Both the position numbers and the translations under genes were made by a program. From an uncultured Candidatus Cenarchaeum sp. (lineage in GTDB: Archaea > Thermoproteota > Nitrososphaeria > Nitrososphaerales > Nitrosopumilaceae): a stretch of 64,000 nucleotides of DNA. Position 1 is the stretch's first letter; each line of letters opens with the position of its first letter. This document shows positions 8,382-15,496 of this stretch, piece by piece. The notes under the pieces are model-generated. The model was not told the origin of the DNA, did not search any database, and worked only from the letters and a program-made list of their open reading frames with translations. Location: positions 852,161-916,160 of the forward strand of contig OY282369.1 in assembly GCA_958295735.1 (NCBI GenBank). Reading direction: 5' to 3'.

Positions 8382-9490
8382 GAACCAAAACGAAGCGGCG
8401 CTGGGATGACTACCTCCTAAAGAGCGGCCGCAAGCACAGGGAGTTCTGGATCGAGTACCTCAAGTCTCCCAAGGACATCCTGTACGTCATGGGCGTGGGA
8501 TTTGATCCCAGAATGTGCGTAGGCATACGATCAGTGCTGGAAAGCGGGGGCGGCGGCATGCGCGACTGCATGCTAATAAGGTTCGCAGAAGGCCCCAACT
8601 CTGCCTCGGGCGACTTGAGTCCCGAAGTTGAGAAAAACGAGGAAGAGTTCCGGCGCACAACGGAGGGGCGGGCAACCCTGCGCGAAAGGCGCATACGCAT
8701 GGAAGATGACGATGGCCACAGGACGGGATCCGCTGAATCGGCCGCCATCTTCAAGAGCATCTCAGAGCTGAGAGGATACACGGACATAATCCTGGACATC
8801 TCGTCGCTCCCCTCGGGCGTATACCTGCCCCTTCTGGGCAAGATCCTCAGCCTGCTTGACGGATGCCGAGGCGGAGCCCCAAACCTGCACGTATTGGCCA
8901 CGGAAAACCCCGCCACGGACGGATCAATCCGAAAGTCGGGGCTGCAGGACAGGGCCAGCATCCTACACGGCTTTCCGGGAAGGCTCGGCACCGTTGCCGA
9001 CGAGGACAGCACCACCGTGTGGATTCCAGTTCTTGGGGAAGGGCAACAGGCGCAGCTGGAGAGGATCAGCGACATGGTAAACCCGAAGGAGATCTGCCCC
9101 GTCATTCCGTCCCCCTCGCGCAACCCGCGCAGGGGAGACGATCTGCTGCTAGAGTACAGGAATGTGTTCACAAGCCACATAGAGCCGCGCAATGTCATAT
9201 ACGCCGCCGAGAGCAACCCGTTCGAACTCTACCGCCAGATACAAGATGCCGTAGATCACTACCGGAAGGCGCTCAAACCCCTCGGCAACCCGCGGTTTGT
9301 CCTGTCCGCCCTGTCCAGCAAGCTTATGTCGATCGGCGTGTTTCTTGCAGCGTACGAGACGATGTCGCACGGTGACGATGTCGGCATAGTCCATGTGGAT
9401 GCTACCGGATATTCGTGGTCCAAGTCGGAAACCTCCCACGGCGACGAGGTGTTCTCCATGTGGATCTACGGAGAGTGCTACCGCCCCTAG
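8378..9490 (+). CDS. Cassette protein with two Rossmann-like lobes, function unknown
   Basis: 370 aa, not confidently assigned. Two alpha/beta lobes are visible. The first includes LYVMGVGFDPRMC (about 31-43) and a strand-loop-helix IILDISSLPSGVYLPLLG (about 137-154). The second has FVLSALSSKLMSIG (about 306-319) followed by an alanine-rich helix and the strand GIVHVDATG. The strand-Ser/Gly loop-helix arrangement with a Lys is loosely like the ligand loops of CARF-type nucleotide sensors, but no family is assigned. The GTG start overlaps the ATPase stop by 4 nt. As the last gene of a four-gene coupled cassette it may be a ligand sensor or effector. Confidence 0.6.
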   Translation: MRTKTKRRWDDYLLKSGRKHREFWIEYLKSPKDILYVMGVGFDPRMCVGIRSVLESGGGGMRDCMLIRFAEGPNSASGDLSPEVEKNEEEFRRTTEGRATLRERRIRMEDDDGHRTGSAESAAIFKSISELRGYTDIILDISSLPSGVYLPLLGKILSLLDGCRGGAPNLHVLATENPATDGSIRKSGLQDRASILHGFPGRLGTVADEDSTTVWIPVLGEGQQAQLERISDMVNPKEICPVIPSPSRNPRRGDDLLLEYRNVFTSHIEPRNVIYAAESNPFELYRQIQDAVDHYRKALKPLGNPRFVLSALSSKLMSIGVFLAAYETMSHGDDVGIVHVDATGYSWSKSETSHGDEVFSMWIYGECYRP

Positions 9491-9667
9491 CAGAGCCCCG
9501 AAACACGTTCGGCTCGGACGATCGGCCGCGACAGCGCGCAGAGCTGACCACCGCGCATAGCGGTCGAGCCGTGCGCGGAGACGGCGCGTCCAGCATGCCG
9601 ATCTGTAGGCGCGACGAGCGCCTACGGCACGAAACGGATCGCGCCGTGCGCGGAGACGGCGGCGTAC
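9491..9667. repeat. Intergenic spacer with hairpin and imperfect direct repeat
   Basis: No gene seen. A perfect 8-bp-stem hairpin, GTAGGCGC-GACGA-GCGCCTAC (about 9606-9626), lies after the cassette and could act as a transcript end. A direct repeat with core GCCGTGCGCGGAGACGGCG starts at 9568 and again at 9643; the flanks also match imperfectly over about 30 bp, with a period of about 75 bp. Confidence 0.55.
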
Positions 9668-9752
9668 GAGGTCAGGCGCTTCCGCCGTTAGGCGCTAACC
9701 CGGATCAACGAAAGCGTTTTCGCGCCCGTGACCGGCGGGTACGTGACCACGT
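9668..9752 (+). repeat. Dispersed 85-95-bp element, copy 1
   Basis: Copy of an intergenic element bounded by GAGGTC at the left and GTACGTGACC at the right, with the central words GGATCAACGAA and TTTTCGCGCCCGTG. Related copies occur at 57114-57209 (same orientation) and 58740-58822 (inverted), with partial or decayed copies at 58671-58722, 14164-14222 and 49600-49730. The loosely inverted ends suggest a MITE-like or structured RNA element. No coding capacity. Confidence 0.65.
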
Positions 9753-9800
9753 ACACGGTGGCCCTGTGAATACATAAAACCCTCCACCCTAGTCAACCGC

Positions 9801-10808
9801 ATGGGAAAGAGGCCCGCCTGCGTCGGCTCGGGGCTGGTGACGCTGGACGTCATATGCGGGGAAGGCGGCGGAAGGCCGGGCTTCTTCGCGGGAGGCTCGT
9901 GCGGCAACGTGCTGACCATCCTGTCGTACCTGGGCTGGGACTCGTACCCGATCGCCAGGCTGGGGGACGATCCCGAGGGGGACAGGATAGTGGAGGACAT
10001 GGGGCGGTGGGGGGCCAGGACCGACTTCGTGGGCAGGGAGCGGGGCTCCCCGTCGCCCAGGATCATAGAGAGGATCGCCCCCCGCGGCAGGGCGGGCCAC
10101 ACGTTCCACTTCGAGTGCGAGCACGGGAAGCGGCTCCCCCGCAGGATGCCGTGCACCATAAAGTCGGCCGGAGCGGCGCTTTCCGATATTCCCGATGCCG
10201 GCGTGTTCTATTTCGACAGGGCGGACAGGGGCGCCCTGGCGTTGGCGCGCGGGATGAAGGAGAAGGGCGCCGTCGTATTCTTTGAGCCCCCCAGGTTCAA
10301 GGACGGCGGCGACTTTGCCGAATGCCTGCGGATCGCCGACGTCATGAAGCGCTGCGGCGGGCCCGGCGGGATCGAGCCCGGGACCGGCGCCCCGCTGGAG
10401 ATCCAGACCATGGGGGAGGGCGGCCTCGCGTACAGGACGAATTCCGCCGGGAACGGATCCTGGAGGCGGATGGATGCGTTTCCGGTGCGCCGGACGGTGG
10501 ATGCGGCGGGATCTGGAGACTGGCTCTCGGCCGGCCTCATACACAGGCTGTTCGGCGGGGGATCCCGCGCGATTCCGGCGCCGGACAAGATCGAGGAGGC
10601 GCTCCGCTGGGGGTCGGCGCTGGCATCGATCAACTGCAACTTTGCGGGCGCCAGGGGGGCGATGTACCGCCTCTCCAAGAAAGAGATCTTCCGGCTCGCC
10701 GGCCTGGTAGTACGAAGCCGGAATGCGGCGGAGATCAAGGGCGCTCCCGGAGAGCTGCAACCCCACGGCCGCTCGCGGGAGTGCCGGATCTGCCTGTGCG
10801 GGGCGTAG
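9801..10808 (+). CDS. PfkB-family carbohydrate/nucleoside kinase
   Basis: 335 aa ribokinase-fold kinase. The N-terminal PfkB signature is FAGGSCGNVLTILSYLG (about 33-49), and the C-terminal signature contains DAAGSGDW with the catalytic Asp near residue 240 in the GSGD anion hole. Substrate unknown; PfkB kinases act on sugars, nucleosides or sugar phosphates. The C-terminus ends in an unusual Cys pair (CRICLCGA). A TATA-like ACATAAAA (about 9772-9779) lies about 25 nt before the ATG, so the gene has its own promoter rather than being read from the upstream cassette. A decayed copy of part of this gene lies at 13668-13885. Confidence 0.82.
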   Translation: MGKRPACVGSGLVTLDVICGEGGGRPGFFAGGSCGNVLTILSYLGWDSYPIARLGDDPEGDRIVEDMGRWGARTDFVGRERGSPSPRIIERIAPRGRAGHTFHFECEHGKRLPRRMPCTIKSAGAALSDIPDAGVFYFDRADRGALALARGMKEKGAVVFFEPPRFKDGGDFAECLRIADVMKRCGGPGGIEPGTGAPLEIQTMGEGGLAYRTNSAGNGSWRRMDAFPVRRTVDAAGSGDWLSAGLIHRLFGGGSRAIPAPDKIEEALRWGSALASINCNFAGARGAMYRLSKKEIFRLAGLVVRSRNAAEIKGAPGELQPHGRSRECRICLCGA

Positions 10809-11164
10809 TTCCGCGGCGCGGATCCGGCCGGCGCCGGGAGTCGAAAACGCGCTTCCGGTCCGGGCCGCACGCAGGGGGCCGGGCTTGGGACGAACGCGTT
10901 CGGGTACGGGGGAGCGCGGTGCCGGGCCGGAACGGCGCGATCGGGGAGATCCGGAAGCGGGCGAAGCGCGGGCCGATCGCGCCGGCGTCCCGTGGGCCGG
11001 CGGGCGATCTCGGTGCCGCCGTCCCGGGGCTCCAGGACGCGTCCCTCCAGGATCGACGTCCGCGCATCCGCAGCGCGGTATTTGGGACGAAGTTGTTCGC
11101 AATCGCCGGCATTGGAACGAAAATTGGGCGGTTGAACGCCGCGAAACCCTGCCGATGCTTGCTT
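10809..11164. other. 356-bp gene-free spacer between convergent genes
   Basis: GC-rich sequence between the PfkB kinase and the convergent nuclease-like gene. I see no credible ORF, RNA gene or clear repeat in it. Confidence 0.5.
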
Positions 11165-13423
11165 CTAGCCAGCACGCTTGCTGTCGAGGCACTCTTCCAG
11201 AAACCGCATCGTGGGCGCGTCGATCCTGGAGCGCGCGTGCGGGTTGTAGAGGATCTTGAACTCCATCCGCTCGGTGAGATCGGCCCGCGTCCTCATCCTG
11301 TAGCAGACGACGGCGCTGATAGCGCCAGTTCCCGGATCCCGCGCGTGCGCGGATCCGTCGCTCACCAGCCCGTATCGCAGGCCTGCCGCCTCCACATTTC
11401 GGTTGAACGGCGCCAGGGCGATCAGCGTCCCCAGCAGGTACTCCTCGACAAAGCCGTAGTCCACCCCCGATTCTCCCACGTCTATTGCAAGCAGGACGGG
11501 GTTCTCCCCGCCGTCGAGCGCGCGCAGCCAGTTTTTGAATTTGTCGTACGCCTTGCCCGGGATCCTGTGGGGCACTGCCTGCCCCCCCGAGAACAGCTTG
11601 GACTGTAAGAGCGTCTCGGGATTGAATACTTCCACGTAGACCGGCCGCCCCCCGACAACCAGCCGGGCATCCAGTTTTTTGGCGCCGATCTCGGGCTCTA
11701 TCTCCATGCCGCATTTGCCCAGGAACCGCACGGTGAAATTGATCTTGCTCACCGTGTCCCAAAACCGCTTTTCGTCCTTCATCCGTTCCGCATACACGGC
11801 CGCGTCGTGTCCGTGCTGCTCGAGCATGCGCAGGTTTCGATCCAGGCCGTGCAGGAAGCAGCAGGCGCCGGCCATGCGCCTCAGCCTGGGCACCAGGACG
11901 TCTCTCTCCCGCGGCGTCCGCGCCGAATTGAGGCGCTTTATCAGGCCGTCTATCTCCCCTTTCGGGGGAAGTTTCTGCCCCAGCATGGCCAGGATCGGGT
12001 GGGCGTATTTGCCTTGCCGCATGCCGTCGATCCACTGCCGGCCTAGCAGGGATGCCATCCCCGGAAAGCGCCCCATGTTTTTGCGCGCGAGCCCATAGTC
12101 CGGCTTTGCGCCGTTCAGCATGGTGTGGATGATGCGTCCGCAGATTATAGCCTGATCGCTCTCGTCCCGGGCGATCCGATCCGTGTTGATTTCCATGGAT
12201 TCTGCGTGGCGTTCCAGGAAGCCGCGCGCGGCGGCGAGCATGGAGCCGCGCGACGCGCCGCCCACTCCGGAATCCGTGATCACCTCGCGCAGCGCCTTTA
12301 TCCCGATCTTGTGCGGGTCCCGCCCTGAGCGGATCGCCTCAAATATGGGCCCCAGGGCATCGCTGCTGCCGGCGCCCGCAAGCAGGTGCATCACCATCAC
12401 GGGGGCGTGGCGATGCAGGTCGGCGGTTGGTTTCTGCCCCCCCAGCATGTCCAGCATCGCCGCTACGGCCTTTGCCCCGTGGGCCTTGCCGATCCGTCCA
12501 AGCAGGTATTCTTCATCCTCCGCGCCGTGCCCGTCTCTTGCAGCATACATGACGACAATCCGCAGCGCATCCTCGAGGTAGCCATCCACGAATCTTGTTA
12601 GTGCGTGGTAAACCTCCCGCTTCACGTTGGTGTCGGAAAATCCCGAACACGTGTGAAGAAGATGCAGCGCGGTGCCCTCGTCAAACGGTGGCTTCATGCA
12701 GATCCGGAGGGCCAGCAGCCGCGCGCACTCGTGGTGCCTTCTGGCCAACCCCCCTATCGCGCGAGAGGACCTTTTCTCATCGCTGGCGTAGAATGAAATA
12801 AACGCGTTAATGGTGGCCACCATCACGTCTGTGTCGTTTGATTCGGATGCGCGCTCCAGCGCCTTGAGCACGTCCTCGCCCACGCGCCTGCCGGAGTCGC
12901 CATATGCCACGACCAGCGAGTTTATCGCGGCCGGCCAAAGCCGCGTGTCGTCAGAGCCGAGCAGTCTCTTCGTCAGGGCCTTGCACCTGCCCGGCAGCTC
13001 GGCGGCTGCGCCGCCTATCAGCAGGCACGCGTATCCGGGATCGTCACACCCCAGCAGTCTTTCGGCTATCCGCAGGGCCGTCTCGGGATCCGAGGATCCG
13101 AGGGATCGGATCGGTTCCGTGATAAGCTCTGTTCCCATGCCGTCCCCAATCTTGCCATATAGGCTATCCAGCGCCCTGGCAAACGCATCGCTGTCCGATG
13201 CGGCATCCGCAAGCAGGCCAGATATGGCGGGAAGAAAGCCAAAGACGTCGTCCTCGATGAGGGAACCCACCAGCTCGGGCAGGTTTTCGGAGACCAGCGC
13301 CTGGCCCCCGCGCAGGGCGGCCAGCCTCTCCGGTTTCCAGTAGGAGGGCTTCCGTGCGCTTTTTTGGTTCCGGATGGCCTCCCTGATCTTCTCCCGGATG
13401 TGCTCGGCCTGCGCCTCATTCAT
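11165..13423 (-). CDS. Helical-repeat protein with C-terminal nuclease-like domain
   Basis: About 752 aa. Residues 1 to about 520 are a long series of helix pairs resembling HEAT/Armadillo repeats. The C-terminal 200 residues switch to alpha/beta. There, the stretch KLDARLVVGGRPVYVEVF looks like the core of a PD-(D/E)xK nuclease (Asp on one strand, Glu on the next), although the usual Lys after the Glu is replaced (EVF), so activity is uncertain. The ATG at 13423 is preferred; in-frame starts further up (for example 13601) add an Arg-rich, low-complexity leader. The gene stands alone between repeat-rich spacers, with T-ending codons more frequent than in nearby genes. A defence role is possible but unproven. 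Confidence 0.62.
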   Translation of the reverse strand: MNEAQAEHIREKIREAIRNQKSARKPSYWKPERLAALRGGQALVSENLPELVGSLIEDDVFGFLPAISGLLADAASDSDAFARALDSLYGKIGDGMGTELITEPIRSLGSSDPETALRIAERLLGCDDPGYACLLIGGAAAELPGRCKALTKRLLGSDDTRLWPAAINSLVVAYGDSGRRVGEDVLKALERASESNDTDVMVATINAFISFYASDEKRSSRAIGGLARRHHECARLLALRICMKPPFDEGTALHLLHTCSGFSDTNVKREVYHALTRFVDGYLEDALRIVVMYAARDGHGAEDEEYLLGRIGKAHGAKAVAAMLDMLGGQKPTADLHRHAPVMVMHLLAGAGSSDALGPIFEAIRSGRDPHKIGIKALREVITDSGVGGASRGSMLAAARGFLERHAESMEINTDRIARDESDQAIICGRIIHTMLNGAKPDYGLARKNMGRFPGMASLLGRQWIDGMRQGKYAHPILAMLGQKLPPKGEIDGLIKRLNSARTPRERDVLVPRLRRMAGACCFLHGLDRNLRMLEQHGHDAAVYAERMKDEKRFWDTVSKINFTVRFLGKCGMEIEPEIGAKKLDARLVVGGRPVYVEVFNPETLLQSKLFSGGQAVPHRIPGKAYDKFKNWLRALDGGENPVLLAIDVGESGVDYGFVEEYLLGTLIALAPFNRNVEAAGLRYGLVSDGSAHARDPGTGAISAVVCYRMRTRADLTERMEFKILYNPHARSRIDAPTMRFLEECLDSKRAG

Positions 13424-13667
13424 CCGGAATGCCGCCCCGCAAGCGCCGAGAAAGGCTCCACGTCCGCGCCCAGACGAGGTTTTGCGGCGCCGCTTCCCGA
13501 CACGTCGCCCGCGTTCCCCTCCCGATCGGAGGCGAGCGCAGATCCGCCGTCGCCCCCCGCAAGCGTCAAAAGCGCCACGGACACCCTGTGACTTTTCCAT
13601 GCATTTAAGCGTGCTTTGCACGCGCCGGTTTGCGCGGCGGCCCGGCAGCAAGGCCAGCCTTCCGCCG

Positions 13668-13885
13668 CGCCCGGGCCCGCGGCCCGGATCCGGCGCAAGC
13701 GGGTAGCGGGGCTTCCCGGCGCCCGGGATCACGGGAGGGATCGCCCCCCGCGGCGGGCCGGGGCGGGCCGGGGCGGGCCGGGGCGGGCCGCGCGTTCCGC
13801 TTCGGGCGCGGGCGCGGGAAGCGGCCCCCGCAGGCTGCCGTGCACGCATAGTCGGCCGAAGCGGCGCTTCCCGGGGACCGGATGC
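13668..13885 (+). pseudogene. Decayed fragment of a pfkB gene
   Basis: This stretch aligns by eye with about 190 bp of the intact PfkB kinase gene (about 10010-10200). Shared words occur in the same order: AGCGGGGCT, GGATCGCCCCCCGCGGC, GGGAAGCGGC, CCCCCGCAGG, TGCCGTGCAC, AGTCGGCCG and GCGGCGCTT. The fragment has stops and frameshifts and contains a GGGGCGGGCC tandem repeat (about 13753-13788) where the parent has AGGGCGGGCC once. It is a non-functional duplicate about 3.6 kb from its source. Confidence 0.7.
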
Positions 13886-13903
13886 CCGCGGGACGGCGGG
13901 ATG

Positions 13904-14011
13904 CGCTGTGAAAAGGGGCCGAATCGCGCGGCCTGCGGCCGTCGTTTCGGCTGTCGGCCACGAATACGTGGCCCGCTGTGAAAAGGGGCCGAATCGCGCG
14001 GCCTGCGGCCG
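13904..14011. repeat. 38-bp direct repeat around a 32-bp insert (period 70)
   Basis: An identical 38-bp sequence, starting CGCTGTGAAAAGGGG, occurs at 13904-13941 and 13974-14011. The 32 bp between the copies (13942-13973) is unrelated to the repeat and contains a hairpin, GGCCACG-AATA-CGTGGCC. It is intergenic. It shares its geometry with the sites at 14932, 21041, 28163, 52456, 56830 and 62620, although the repeats themselves are unrelated in sequence. Confidence 0.85.
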
Positions 14012-14163
14012 CGCAATGTTGTCAGCCGTGACAGGGCCCGCGGCCCGTCCCTGTCCGTCTCACAAATCCCGCCGATCGGGCGGGTTCCGGCCCGCCTGCC
14101 GGCCCCCCGCGGGCGGCCGCAGGCTCCCCGCGGGCGCGAGGACGGCGGCCCGCGCCCCGCAGC

Positions 14164-14222
14164 CGCGAATCCGTGTGGGCGGAGGCGCTTTCGCGCCCGC
14201 GGCCGGCGGGCATGTGGCCCCG
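14164..14222 (+). repeat. Decayed copy of the dispersed 85-95-bp element
   Basis: Retains CGCGAATCCG, then GCTTTCGCGCCCGCGGCC and GGCGGGCATGTGGCCC, parallel to the central and right part of the element at 9668 and 57114. It lies just upstream of the translin promoter. Confidence 0.45.
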
Positions 14223-14272
14223 CGCCCCCGCGGGCCGGCAAGGCCTTTATTCCCCCGCACGGCACGCGGGCC

Positions 14273-14911
14273 GTGTCGCTCGGGAACGCGGTCCGGTCCT
14301 TGGACGGGATAGCCAGGTCGCTGCAGGAGGAGCAGGACTCGCGCGAGTTCCTCATACGCAACACGAGGGACGTCGTGATACTGTGCAGCCAGTCCATAAT
14401 GTCGGTCCACCGCGGGGACATGGGGGCGGCCAAGGAAAAGGCGGCCGAGGCGTCCGCGCTGCTCAGGGCCCACCGTAAAAGGGCCCGCGGCGGGCTGCGC
14501 CGGCACCTGGCGGTCCCCGAGCAGGAGATGGTGGAAGCGCTCGCGCTCATAGCGGTGGCCGAGGGCGCCAGGGTGCCGGGGGCCGGCCGGCTAGGCGCGC
14601 CTGGCGGCGCGTACGTGCTGGGCCTGCTGGACTGCATAGGCGAGCTCAAGCGGCTGGTACTGGACAGCATAAGGGCCGGCAGGCCGCGCGAGGCGCAGCG
14701 GGTCTTCGGCGCGATGGAGGAGATGTACGACATGTTGTACCCGTTCGCCTCGTTCGACAAGGTCGTCAAGGAGGCCCGCAGGAAGACGGACGTGGCCAGG
14801 TCCCTCGTGGAAAGCGCCAGGGCCGCGGTCACCGAGGAGGCCAGGAGGTCCGAGGTGATGGCCGCGTTCGCCGCGGTCGCGGCCGGGGCGGAAGGCAAAA
14901 GGCGGCGGTAG
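14273..14911 (+). CDS. Translin-family nucleic-acid-binding protein
   Basis: 212 aa, all-helical, matching archaeal translin homologues: the N-terminal helix EFLIRNTRDVVILCSQSI, HRGD, and the C-terminal RRKTDVARSLVESARAAVTEE. Translins form ring-like oligomers that bind single-stranded RNA or DNA, and some have RNase activity with TRAX partners. The GTG at 14273 is about 25 nt after a TATA-like CTTTATTC, indicating a leaderless mRNA. It is followed by the tRNA-Leu region on the opposite strand. Confidence 0.82.
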   Translation: MSLGNAVRSLDGIARSLQEEQDSREFLIRNTRDVVILCSQSIMSVHRGDMGAAKEKAAEASALLRAHRKRARGGLRRHLAVPEQEMVEALALIAVAEGARVPGAGRLGAPGGAYVLGLLDCIGELKRLVLDSIRAGRPREAQRVFGAMEEMYDMLYPFASFDKVVKEARRKTDVARSLVESARAAVTEEARRSEVMAAFAAVAAGAEGKRRR

Positions 14912-14931
14912 CGCGGGCGGCGGGGCCCGCC

Positions 14932-15040
14932 GGGGCGAAAGGCAGTGCGGGCGGCGGGATTTGAACCCACACAAGCCGGACAAATATGCACGGGGATGGA
15001 AGGGGCGAAAGGCAGTGCGGGCGGCGGGATTTGAACCCAC
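14932..15040. repeat. 39-bp direct repeat duplicating the tRNA-Leu 3' end (period 70)
   Basis: A 39-bp sequence beginning GGGGCGAAAGGCAGTGCGG occurs identically at 14932-14970 and 15002-15040. The second copy includes the 3' acceptor strand and T-arm of tRNA-Leu; the first is a detached duplicate. The 31 bp between them (14971-15001) is unrelated and more AT-rich than the surroundings. It could be read as an attachment-site footprint, but the 70-bp period matches several non-tRNA sites. Confidence 0.85.
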
Positions 15041-15100
15041 GAACTCCTGAGAGACTAGCCCCTCAAGCTAGCGCCTTTGGCCAGGCTGGGCGACGCCCGC
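15017..15100 (-). tRNA. tRNA-Leu (anticodon GAG)
   Basis: 84-nt class II tRNA. The 7-bp acceptor stem is GCGGGCG / CGCCCGC. The anticodon stem CTAGC/GCTAG encloses loop TTGAGGG, giving anticodon GAG (Leu). A long variable arm and the T-loop TTCAAAT are present. No intron and no encoded CCA. The 3' 24 nt are duplicated 70 bp away at 14947-14970. Confidence 0.93.
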
Positions 15101-15258
15101 GGGCCCGCGCGGCGGGCCGCCGTTATAATTCCATTGGACGGCGGCCGGCTCGGGCCGGGGCCGCGCGCGGCGGCGGGCCGCTTCCCGATCCCGCGCGGCG
15201 GCGGGCCGGGGCGCTGCCGCCGCCTTGGTTTTTATAGCGCCGGGCCGCCGCCCCCCGC

Positions 15259-15495
15259 GTGCTAGTCCCCGTCAGATGCTTCACGTGCGGGAACCTCGTG
15301 GCGGACAGGTTCGCCGAGTACAAGTCCAGGACGGAGGGCGGGGAGGAGTCGGGGGCGGTCCTGGACTCGCTCGGGTTCAGCAGGTACTGCTGCAGGCGCA
15401 TGCTGTTCACGTCCGTGGAGACCATACGGCAGATCGTCCCGTTCTACGAGGCCATAGAGATGCGGCGCCGGGAAGTCCAGTCAGAGCTGGATTGA
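15259..15495 (+). CDS. rpoN: RNA polymerase subunit N (Rpb10)
   Basis: 78 aa zinc-binding subunit of archaeal RNA polymerase. It has the N-terminal CFTCG (Cys7, Cys10) and CCRRM (Cys44, Cys45) that ligate the structural zinc. GTG start about 25 nt after TTTTTATAG, so leaderless. First gene of a conserved archaeal operon with enolase, ribosomal protein S2, MEMO and mevalonate kinase; the enolase TTG starts 1 nt after its stop. Confidence 0.96.
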   Translation: MLVPVRCFTCGNLVADRFAEYKSRTEGGEESGAVLDSLGFSRYCCRRMLFTSVETIRQIVPFYEAIEMRRREVQSELD

Positions 15496-15496
15496 G

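Noticed and set aside
14941-14970. A second tRNA gene before tRNA-Leu
   Set aside because: Only the T-arm and 3' acceptor strand are present; it is the duplicated end of the adjacent tRNA.
13904-15040. A conventional CRISPR array from the 38-39-bp repeats with a 70-bp period
   Set aside because: Each repeat sequence occurs only twice and differs between sites; there is no leader, array or cas gene in the window. Reported instead as single-unit scars.
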